The notes beneath the pieces were generated by a model that worked only from the letters and a program-made list of their open reading frames with translations, made no database searches and had not been told where the DNA came from. A DNA stretch of 64,000 nt, taken from assembly GCF_005886105.2 (NCBI RefSeq), contig NZ_PNCO02000001.1, positions 3,613,501 through 3,677,500 on the forward strand, given 5' to 3'. Position 1 is the first letter of the stretch. Every line of letters begins with the position of its first letter. Below, piece by piece: positions 1 to 6,994 of this stretch. The DNA comes from Pseudoalteromonas galatheae (GTDB taxonomy: Bacteria > Pseudomonadota > Gammaproteobacteria > Enterobacterales > Alteromonadaceae). Position numbers and translations under genes: made by a program.

Positions 1-1
1 C

Positions 2-778
2 AAGCATCCCGCTATCAAAAAAAGTAATCATGTGAACCATCTTGGTACAATGGGAACAGGCAACCACTTTCTTGAGCTTTGCTTGGATGAGAATAACGCG
101 GTGTGGATTATGCTGCACTCAGGCAGCCGAGGCGTTGGTAATCGAATTGGCACCTACTTTATAGAGCTGGCTAAGCAGGAAATGCAACGTCATCAAATTC
201 ACCTTCCAGATATGGACTTAGCCTATCTAAAAGAAGGAAGTGACTACTTTGATGATTACGTTGAAGCGGTTGAGTGGGCGCAGGACTTTGCCGCTAAAAA
301 TCGTGAAATCATGATGTTTAACGCGATAAAAGCTTTAAGGTCGCAGATCTCAACGCCATTTACAACCGCAGAAATGGCCGTGAACTGCCACCATAATTAT
401 ATCTCTCGCGAGCACCATTTTGGTAAAGACTGCTACGTCACGCGCAAAGGCGCAGTACGTGCACAAAAAGGCGAAATGGGGATCATTCCAGGCAGCATGG
501 GCGCACGTTCATTTATTGTAAGAGGACTTGGCAACCCCGACAGCTTTAATAGTTGTAGCCATGGCGCAGGGCGCATCATGTCGCGCACTAAAGCCAAAAA
601 AGTATTTAACGTGAAAGATCAAATCGCTGCAACTGCAGGGGTAGAATGCCGCAAAGATGAAGCCGTTATTGACGAAATCCCTCATGCGTATAAAGACATT
701 GAAAGGGTCATGGCGGCACAACAAGATTTAGTAGAAGTAGTACACACACTGAAACAAATTGTGTGCGTAAAAGGATAA
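2..778 (+). CDS. rtcB: RtcB-type RNA-splicing ligase, C-terminal part (5' end outside window)
   Basis: RtcB joins RNA ends bearing 2',3'-cyclic phosphate or 3'-phosphate to 5'-OH ends, using GTP and Mn2+. The reading frame is open from the left edge, so the GTG at 32 is not the true start. Seen: LGTMGTGNHF near the start, HSGSRGVGNR (metal site), MGIIPGSMG, and SCSHGAGR, which holds the histidine that is guanylylated in RtcB. The protein ends LKQIVCVKG, as full-length RtcB proteins often do. About the last 60% of a normal 400-residue enzyme is present. It stands 9 bp before rtcA and is the first visible gene of a plus-strand rtcB-rtcA-rlaP operon. A possible RtcR/sigma-54 control region would lie outside the window. 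Confidence 0.93.
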   Translation, partial: KHPAIKKSNHVNHLGTMGTGNHFLELCLDENNAVWIMLHSGSRGVGNRIGTYFIELAKQEMQRHQIHLPDMDLAYLKEGSDYFDDYVEAVEWAQDFAAKNREIMMFNAIKALRSQISTPFTTAEMAVNCHHNYISREHHFGKDCYVTRKGAVRAQKGEMGIIPGSMGARSFIVRGLGNPDSFNSCSHGAGRIMSRTKAKKVFNVKDQIAATAGVECRKDEAVIDEIPHAYKDIERVMAAQQDLVEVVHTLKQIVCVKG

Positions 779-787
779 GTATAGAAC

Positions 788-1824
788 ATGTCATATTTAG
801 TTATAGATGGCGCACAAGGAGAAGGAGGCGGACAAGTCTTACGCACCGCCTTAACCTATCGATTTTAACCGATCAGCCAATTGAGCTGATAAACATTAGA
901 GCCAATCGCAATAAACCCGGCTTACTACGCCAGCACCTTACTTGTGTACTGGCCGCACAGCAGGTCTGTAATGCAAAAATAGAAGGGGCAGCGCTTGGCT
1001 CTGCGCGCATTCGCTTCACCCCTGGTAAAATAAAAGCAGGGAACTATCGCTTTGTCATAGGTACGGCTGGTAGCACCGTATTGGTTTGCCAGACCATTTT
1101 ACCCGTATTGGCAATGGCTTCTGAGCAGTCTCATGTCATCTTTGAAGGCGGGACGCACAACGGCATGTCTCCTTCTTTATGCTTTTTAACGCGCTCTTAT
1201 TTACCAATCTTAAAAAAGATGGGTATTGATTGCCAAATTGAGACTGAAAAGCTTGGGTTTTATCCAGCAGGTGGAGGAAAATGGACATTGACGATACACC
1301 CAACCAAGGCACTCAACGCGCTTCCAGAACTCTCGGCGAGTAGCAGCCAGATTACCGCTGAACAATGTGCAATCACCGCTTTAGTAAGTAAGTTACCTGA
1401 ACATATTGGCGAGCGAGAAGTGACTAAAGCAAAAAAGGAGCTCAATTGGTTTGGCGCAAAAACAACCGTCGCAAGCGCAGTCACACCGGGACCGGGCAAC
1501 TCGCTACAGCTGATGATCAACCAAGGCTCGCACACCAGCTTGTTTGAGCAGCAAGGCGAATATGGCGTATCAGCCGAACGCGTTGCCAAACGTTGCGCAG
1601 CCGAAGTAAAGCAATTTTTAAAATCAGAAGCCGCGGTGGAAGAATACTTAGCAGATCAGTTATTGCTACCTATGGCTTTAGCGTACAGCGGCCAGTTCAC
1701 CACCACCAAACCAAGCTTGCACACGCTAACCAATATTGATGTAATTCAGTTGTTTATGGACGTTAAATTTGCAGTAACTCAGCGCACAGAAACACAATGG
1801 GATATTAGCGTGGTAGGAGATTAA
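788..1824 (+). pseudogene. rtcA: RNA 3'-terminal phosphate cyclase RtcA, single-base frameshift
   Basis: RtcA converts RNA 3'-phosphates to 2',3'-cyclic phosphates using ATP. The natural start is the ATG at 788, after an AAGG site, giving MSYLVIDGAQGEGGGQVL and then RTALT, the family's N-terminal motif. This frame stops at a TAA near 869. The rest of the protein (LSILTDQPIELINIRANR onward) is in the next frame. Adding one A to the TTAACC around 853-856 would restore the family sequence RTALNLSILTDQP. Everything downstream looks intact, including NKPGLLRQHL and the catalytic-histidine segment PSLHTLTN. This is either a recent inactivating deletion or a sequencing error. The stop overlaps the next gene by one base. 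Confidence 0.85.
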
Positions 1825-2630
1825 TGATGACAAATAACAGTGAACTAGAACCAATAGCAGCCGATATCAAAGCAGAAATACTTAAACGGATCCGTGCCGC
1901 AGAACAAGAGCATGGTGTAAAGGTATTGTATGCCATTGAATCAGGCAGCCGCGCCTGGGGTTTTGCCAGCCCAAATAGTGATTACGACGTGCGGTTTATT
2001 TATACGCATCCAAAAGAGTGGTATCTCACCCTTGATGTCGAAGAAAAACGTGATGTCATTGAATACCCTATTGTTGATGAGATTGATATTAATGGCTGGG
2101 ATGTAAGAAAGGCATTAAAGCTTTTTAGAAAGTCAAACCCTGCTTTTATTGAGTGGTTACAATCACCTATCGTTTATGTGGATGATGGCGTATTCTCGGC
2201 AAAAGCAAAACAGTTAATGCCTCAAATTATGTCTCCAAATAGCGGTATTTATCACTATTTACATATGGCGCAAGGTAACTATCGCGAATACTTAAAGAGA
2301 GAGACCGTACCGCTAAAAAAGTACTTTTATGTTCTTAGGCCTTTGTTAGCCATTATGTGGCTAGAAAAATATGCCACACCAGCACCTATAGAATTTGAGA
2401 CATTACGCCAACTAATTGCAGATAATATGGCGCTAAATGATGCAATTGCAGACCTACTTGAACAGAAAAAAGTAAGCTTAGAGAAACAAGTCATTCCAAC
2501 TGTGCCTGTAATAAACCAATTTATCGAGTCTGAACTCAACCGCCTTGCGGATTACCGAGCCAAAGAAAAACAGATGAAAGCCAATTACCGCGAGCTTAAT
2601 GCACTATTTAAAAGCACCATTAGCTCATAG
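1824..2630 (+). CDS. RlaP-type nucleotidyltransferase of the RNA-repair operon
   Basis: 268 residues. The N-terminal half has the minimal nucleotidyltransferase signature of the DNA polymerase beta superfamily: GSRAWGF at residues 41-47 followed by D53 and D55 (SDYDVR), the metal-binding aspartates. The sequence fits the RlaP/YcgL family (RNA repair pathway polymerase-beta-like proteins), which is repeatedly found beside rtcB and rtcA. Its exact RNA substrate is not something I can state. The ATG at 1824 overlaps the rtcA stop codon by one base and a second ATG follows at 1827, so translation is probably coupled to rtcA; the frameshift in rtcA might therefore affect it. Confidence 0.8.
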   Translation: MMTNNSELEPIAADIKAEILKRIRAAEQEHGVKVLYAIESGSRAWGFASPNSDYDVRFIYTHPKEWYLTLDVEEKRDVIEYPIVDEIDINGWDVRKALKLFRKSNPAFIEWLQSPIVYVDDGVFSAKAKQLMPQIMSPNSGIYHYLHMAQGNYREYLKRETVPLKKYFYVLRPLLAIMWLEKYATPAPIEFETLRQLIADNMALNDAIADLLEQKKVSLEKQVIPTVPVINQFIESELNRLADYRAKEKQMKANYRELNALFKSTISS

Positions 2631-2790
2631 CTGCTCAGGCTGTCAGGCATGGGGTTCAAGCTTTACCCACGCTGCCAGCCTTTTAATAGCGACAAAACGA
2701 CTTATTGTGTTCTCAATTGCTTGTTCCCGATGGAATTACATTGCTCTATCCTCTTCCTTACAATCTTATTAACACCCGAAATGGGCAGAG

Positions 2791-3120
2791 CTAAATCACT
2801 AAGATACTCGCGACGCTGTCTTGTAGTAGCGTCACTAGCTCGTCATCCATAAATTGATATTCGTCAGGAATATCCAATACTTGAACATTTTTATAGCGCA
2901 ATAGATTGGCGTATTGTGCACGCAGCCGCGATTTATGTTTTTCTTCCATGACTAAAATAATATCGGCCCACTCAATATCACTCACCTTTACACTGCGACG
3001 TGCTCTTGGGCTTGTGCCTGCCGATCTCACGCTAATACCCGGATGATTTTTCCAGATACGCTCAGCGGTTGGACTGCGCCATTGGTTGCGACTACAGATG
3101 AATAACACATTAGTTGTCAT
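2791..3120 (-). CDS. Low-molecular-weight tyrosine-phosphatase-like protein
   Basis: 109 residues, short for a low-molecular-weight protein tyrosine phosphatase (about 150). The P-loop C(X5)R is intact: C9-SRNQW-R15, followed by SPTAER as in the family, and SAGTSPRA matches the second conserved strand. A DIPDEY segment near residue 78 may hold the general-acid aspartate. It overlaps the end of prfH by 11 bases and so is the last gene of the rtcB2-prfH operon. Its target is unknown; a role in removing a phosphate during RNA or protein repair is only inference from position. Confidence 0.75.
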   Translation of the reverse strand: MTTNVLFICSRNQWRSPTAERIWKNHPGISVRSAGTSPRARRSVKVSDIEWADIILVMEEKHKSRLRAQYANLLRYKNVQVLDIPDEYQFMDDELVTLLQDSVASILVI

Positions 3121-3754
3121 GCAGAGCTCCTATATTAAACGGCACCCTTGGACTGAACTGGTTTCCTTTAAAAGTATTTTTAGGATTACCGCGTTGTAGC
3201 GCCTGATGCTGCTGCCACCTTGCTTTATCACGAGCCATTTCCTCAGCATCTGCCTGCGCGGCCAATTTCTGTAGTAATAACGCCTTTGCAACGCGCTTAT
3301 TGGCATGCTGACTACGTTCACTCTCCACTCGCACACTCAATCCTGATGCAATATGCGTCGCTCGTACCGCTGAGTCTGTGGTATTAACATGCTGCCCACC
3401 AGCACCTGAGGCGCGACAAGTTTGATAGCGAATATCGGATGCCATTGCGACTTCATCTATCTCGGCCATGCTGCCGCTAAAGAACCAATTTTTCCGTTTA
3501 TGTTTGGCACGAAATGGGCTCTGACACACCCACAACTGCGGGCCATGCCAATACTCGGCAAGCGCTTTTGCGTCCCTCGAAAGCTGTAGCAATACGGATT
3601 TCATGCAGCCTTTGTGTGCATGCATTTCTTGCGCTAACACGGTACATTCTGCGCCTATTGCTTTGGCTTGTTTATTGACTAAGTTGAGCGCCAATGCAAC
3701 GGCTTTCCCGCACTCTGCTGGGCCTTGACCGGCTGAAAGTTGCAACAAGATCAT
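3110..3754 (-). CDS. prfH: Peptide chain release factor H (PrfH)
   Basis: 214 residues. This is a short class-I release-factor homologue that keeps the peptidyl-tRNA hydrolysis domain, with the GGQ tripeptide at residues 119-121 in SGAGGQHVN, and lacks codon-recognition domain 2. The C-terminal region is basic. PrfH acts on ribosomes whose 16S rRNA has been cut in the decoding centre: it releases the nascent chain so that the partner RtcB2 can reseal the rRNA (established for the PrfH-RtcB2 pair). The ATG overlaps the rtcB2 stop codon as ATGA, so the two are translationally coupled. Confidence 0.92.
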   Translation of the reverse strand: MILLQLSAGQGPAECGKAVALALNLVNKQAKAIGAECTVLAQEMHAHKGCMKSVLLQLSRDAKALAEYWHGPQLWVCQSPFRAKHKRKNWFFSGSMAEIDEVAMASDIRYQTCRASGAGGQHVNTTDSAVRATHIASGLSVRVESERSQHANKRVAKALLLQKLAAQADAEEMARDKARWQQHQALQRGNPKNTFKGNQFSPRVPFNIGALHDN

Positions 3755-4923
3755 GATGAACAGCTCCCGTTGGTTTTAAATGTCAGCACCGGACGCAATA
3801 TTGCAACCACTTCTATCAATCCAGCGTCAACCAAATCACTAACAATGGTTTCACACTTTTTATAAGCTTGCGGCGCTTCATCGTAAAGCAACTCCTTATT
3901 GCCACAGATCACACGACTCCCCAATGCTGTGCGATAAAGATCTTCGCGTTTATATTTGTGACTCAAGCGGCTTTGGCAGTCACCTCGCTTCCACTTTCGA
4001 CCAGCACCATGAGCCAAAGAATATAAACAGGCCGTTAACGCAGGCGCATTGTTTACAGGCTGAACCAAATAGCTATAGTCACCTCGTGAGCCGGGGATCA
4101 CGACAGCACCTTTGTCACTTGGGGTCGCACCTTTACGGTGCAGCCAACCAGCGCGGCCATCAATAACTTTTGGGCACACGAGGTTGTGATTAACATCTAG
4201 CGTACATTCACCATCGCTACGAATGGCTGCGAGAAATCTTTTTGCAATCAAAAAGCGGTTTAACTCAGCCCAGCGCACCGCTTCATCATGGCGTGCCAAA
4301 TAGCGTGCGCTTTCACTCTCCGAGCCCGCTTCAGCCACTAAGCCATCATGATTAAAACGCGCAATATGGTCGACTAAAATGGCTTGCCCAAGCCCACGCG
4401 AGCCTGAGTGAACCAGCAGCTGTAAATACTTTTTATCAAGGCCAAGCGCAGTAAACGCGGCTTCATTGTAAACACGTTCCACCGCTTGAAACTCGGCGAA
4501 GTGATTACCGCCGCCAATCGTACCCAGTGCACTTTCAAATAATCCAGCTGAAATATCACGATGTGTCATTTCAGCTTGAACAGTCTCTTGCCAACTTGCA
4601 TCGAGCGGCTGCTCGATGTCTTCTAGCCGTTTAGCAAACTTATCGACATTAACTTTGGCAACCTTTGTGGTGGTTTGCCACAGCGCCATGCCACAGCCAA
4701 TATCGTTTCCGACTAACGCGGGATACAGCCGGTCTAGGCTAAAAAATGCCGCGCCGATTGGATAACCACGTCCCGGGTGCAAGTCAGGCATACCTGCAAC
4801 ACGATGCATACTGGCTAGTTCAGCTGTTTTTGTAAGTTGTTGGATCGCAGCGCCTTCAATCCAAGTGTCTTGAGATGCAAATAGACACACGCGATCAGAA
4901 ATTTGTTGGACGGATCTGCCCAT
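3751..4923 (-). CDS. rtcB2: RtcB2, rRNA-repair RNA ligase paired with PrfH
   Basis: 390 residues from the ATG at 4923, giving [12 protein letters not shown], the usual RtcB2 opening; a TTG at 4932 is a poorer alternative. RtcB motifs in order: [23 protein letters not shown] (metal-binding Asp/Cys), [29 protein letters not shown] and [12 protein letters not shown], whose histidine is the predicted GMP acceptor. The sequence differs markedly from the rtcB at the left edge, as expected for the RtcB2 clade. The downstream prfH overlaps it, matching the operon that repairs decoding-centre cleavage such as that made by colicin E3-type toxins. Confidence 0.92.
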   Translation of the reverse strand: MGRSVQQISDRVCLFASQDTWIEGAAIQQLTKTAELASMHRVAGMPDLHPGRGYPIGAAFFSLDRLYPALVGNDIGCGMALWQTTTKVAKVNVDKFAKRLEDIEQPLDASWQETVQAEMTHRDISAGLFESALGTIGGGNHFAEFQAVERVYNEAAFTALGLDKKYLQLLVHSGSRGLGQAILVDHIARFNHDGLVAEAGSESESARYLARHDEAVRWAELNRFLIAKRFLAAIRSDGECTLDVNHNLVCPKVIDGRAGWLHRKGATPSDKGAVVIPGSRGDYSYLVQPVNNAPALTACLYSLAHGAGRKWKRGDCQSRLSHKYKREDLYRTALGSRVICGNKELLYDEAPQAYKKCETIVSDLVDAGLIEVVAILRPVLTFKTNGSCSS

Positions 4924-5285
4924 AGTTACCAATACCTTTCAATGAGGTTTAAAAATAATTGTGTATTGGCAGGTCTAGAGTGGCTTAGTTATAGCAATCA
5001 AATGTTAGGTTGCATAGGCAACACAAAATCGCTAAATACAGCTTTCGCAAGCTAGGAAATATTTATTCGCGCTCGCGAATTACAGAGAAAGACCTGCAAA
5101 GGATAAAATTGTATGTGTCATGTTTTTCTCTCCTCTACAGTGAATGAATGGTTAGAATCGCGGCAAGTGTAAACAGTTTGGGAACGTAATGCAACTTCTG
5201 ACAGAAATTACACCCTTTCTGAGTATTGGGAATTTTCATAAAGGCGATATACTGAGATGGAGTACAACAATAAAAGGAGAATGCC
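4924..5285. other. Intergenic region between divergent rtcB2 and PAAR genes
   Basis: 362 bases without a convincing gene. It should hold the rtcB2 promoter on the minus strand and the PAAR promoter on the plus strand. I see no clear sigma-54 (GG/GC) promoter for rtcB2. Confidence 0.5.
5226..5253 (+). promoter_or_regulatory. Possible sigma-70 promoter of the PAAR gene
   Basis: TTGGGA (5226-5231), a 16-base spacer and TATACT (5248-5253). An AGGAG ribosome-binding site precedes the ATG at 5286. The -35 match is weak. Confidence 0.3.
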
Positions 5286-5579
5286 ATGCCCGGATTACCA
5301 GCTGCACGGATTTCAGATATGCATGTCTGCTCTATGGTAACAGGCACCGTGCCACATGTAGGTGGACCAATATCAGGCCCCTCGGTGCCTAACGTGCTAA
5401 TTGGAAATATGCCTGCTTCTGTTGTTGGCGATATCGCTGTCTGTGTTGGTCCACCAGATACCATAGTAAAAGGCAGCACCAGTGTGCTTATTAGTGGCAG
5501 ACCAGCGGCGAGAATGGGTGATACCACCAGCCATGGTGGCAATATTGTGCTGGGAATGCCAACCGTACTAATTGGCTAA
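5286..5579 (+). CDS. PAAR-domain type VI secretion spike-tip protein
   Basis: 97 residues made entirely of a PAAR domain: MPGLPAARISDMHVC at the start, repeated short strands rich in G, P and V, and a second PAAR-like segment GRPAARMGDTTSHGG. PAAR proteins cap the VgrG trimer and sharpen the needle, and they often select cargo. It has no C-terminal toxin extension, so it would be a tip or adaptor. It is convergent with the cyclase gene and separated from it by a hairpin. It lies at the effector end of the T6SS operon, which supports use with that vgrG. Confidence 0.9.
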   Translation: MPGLPAARISDMHVCSMVTGTVPHVGGPISGPSVPNVLIGNMPASVVGDIAVCVGPPDTIVKGSTSVLISGRPAARMGDTTSHGGNIVLGMPTVLIG

Positions 5580-5612
5580 CAGACGCCGCGTAAACGTAGC
5601 TTCAACAAGCGA

Positions 5613-5634
5613 ATGCCTTTCAAGTGAAAGGCAT
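5613..5634. terminator. Bidirectional hairpin between PAAR and cyclase genes
   Basis: A 9-bp perfect stem (ATGCCTTTC / GAAAGGCAT) with loop AAGT lies between two convergent genes. The U-tracts on either side are weak. Confidence 0.6.
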
Positions 5635-5640
5635 GTTCAA

Positions 5641-6876
5641 TTAGATTTTCAATGACAAGCCTTGATAGTCTTTCAATGGGAAGCCTTTCGTCGAGCCATG
5701 TCGCTGCAGCCATTCAGTTAATATTTTCATCCATTGGAAGCCAAGTTTAAAATTCCAAATTGGATTAAATAGCGGCACATAGTCCATTTGTACTAATTGT
5801 GCTCGTAGCGTTATCACATCCTGCTCGCTTTCCATAATCCAAATACGAGAATCGGGAAAATACACCACGGCCTCATAATCCAGCTCATCAACCATAGGTC
5901 GACCAGCTTCATCACTGTGGTGAACCATCCACCCACCACTGCCTTCATTCATACAGCCAGTGTTGACGCGTACCGCTATTTCTTCGATCAATAGAGAAAG
6001 ATTACCAGTGTGAGGACCTTCTTGGCGGCTATATTCATCAAATGTGCGAATAAACTTATCACTGCCATCCACGTCTCGTTGCCAAAAGCCATCCTTTTTA
6101 CCATTGGTGGCTGCTCGCACGACCGCTCTTTCTTCTTCACCGAAAAACTTGTCCTTCGGAAATACTCCCCACAAGTCGTAATCACCTGTTTGCACGCCTT
6201 TGTAATTTGATGGTGCTTTGGCACCATAACCTAGCGGGTTTGTTAGTCCACAAAGTTGTACATAGGTATGTCCAGATTGCAGCGTGATAGTATGTTTACG
6301 GGGATCCGGACAGGCTGCAGCAAGGGTATTACTCGCATCATAGCAAACTGCCCAGTCGCTCTGTTCTGGTCCGTAGGCACGAGACGCTGGCTGAATTTGG
6401 CTTACCTTAATCAATAAAAAAGCATGTCGCTGCCCGTCTTTAGCAGCTGCAGTCACTTTGATGATATGGTCATTCACGGTTTCTTGTGCGTAGCCTTTAC
6501 TGGCTCGCTGCATTAGCCCTGCCATCGCCTGTCGACGAGCATCCGTAATATAAAGCGGAATAGACATTGCGCCATATTTATTAATTGCTTCGGCTACCTT
6601 CCCTTCTTGCCAGCCTCTCGCCTTACCCCCAGTGCCCTTTTTTCCAAGGGCAGGATCTGCTAAGACAAAACCAGCCATTGGTCCCCAATCACATGATTTA
6701 GCCTTAACATGATAGCCTTTTGTGGCGTAGCCTTGTGTGATTAGCTGGGTTGCATAAATACCAACCGCGCGAGAAGAAATAACACAGTTAGTCTCTTTTG
6801 CTACACGCGCAAACACCGCTGAATGGGCTTCAGGGATCCCAGCTAATAGCTCCGCATTTTCTATTCCGCTTTTCAA
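5641..6876 (-). CDS. ExoY/CyaA/edema-factor-type nucleotidyl cyclase, predicted T6SS effector
   Basis: 411 residues from a TTG start at 6876 with AAGGA 8 bases upstream. It shows the class II adenylyl cyclase toxin signature. ATKGYHVKAKSCDWG (residues 51-65) aligns with the ATP-binding segment of Bordetella CyaA, with K53 and K60 spaced like CyaA K58 and K65. GDYDLWGVF (231-239) gives D232 and D234, matching the metal aspartates (CyaA D188/D190). HHSDE followed by ELDY at 319-334 matches the third block. CyaA His63 (edema factor His351) is Lys58 here, and the later Asn is not obvious. These toxins make cAMP or cGMP only when a eukaryotic partner (calmodulin or actin) binds them. There is no signal peptide and no immunity-like neighbour. 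As the last gene after vgrG it is likely T6SS cargo. Confidence 0.82.
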   Translation of the reverse strand: MKSGIENAELLAGIPEAHSAVFARVAKETNCVISSRAVGIYATQLITQGYATKGYHVKAKSCDWGPMAGFVLADPALGKKGTGGKARGWQEGKVAEAINKYGAMSIPLYITDARRQAMAGLMQRASKGYAQETVNDHIIKVTAAAKDGQRHAFLLIKVSQIQPASRAYGPEQSDWAVCYDASNTLAAACPDPRKHTITLQSGHTYVQLCGLTNPLGYGAKAPSNYKGVQTGDYDLWGVFPKDKFFGEEERAVVRAATNGKKDGFWQRDVDGSDKFIRTFDEYSRQEGPHTGNLSLLIEEIAVRVNTGCMNEGSGGWMVHHSDEAGRPMVDELDYEAVVYFPDSRIWIMESEQDVITLRAQLVQMDYVPLFNPIWNFKLGFQWMKILTEWLQRHGSTKGFPLKDYQGLSLKI

Positions 6877-6994
6877 CGCTATATCCTTAGTAATGATCCA
6901 TTACAGTTACAATATCAACTTGATTTGAGCACGAAGCGATAACCCCAAATGGGCTATAAACCTCAAAAAACTATTTTACTCACTGCCGCAGACC

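Noticed and set aside
2649..2852. 67-residue plus-strand open frame between rlaP and the phosphatase gene
   Set aside because: It overlaps the 3' end of the phosphatase-like gene on the other strand, has no ribosome-binding site and shows no family features.
5135..5542. 135-residue minus-strand frame opposite the PAAR gene
   Set aside because: The plus strand encodes a clear PAAR protein with AGGAG; the opposite frame is antisense and resembles nothing known.
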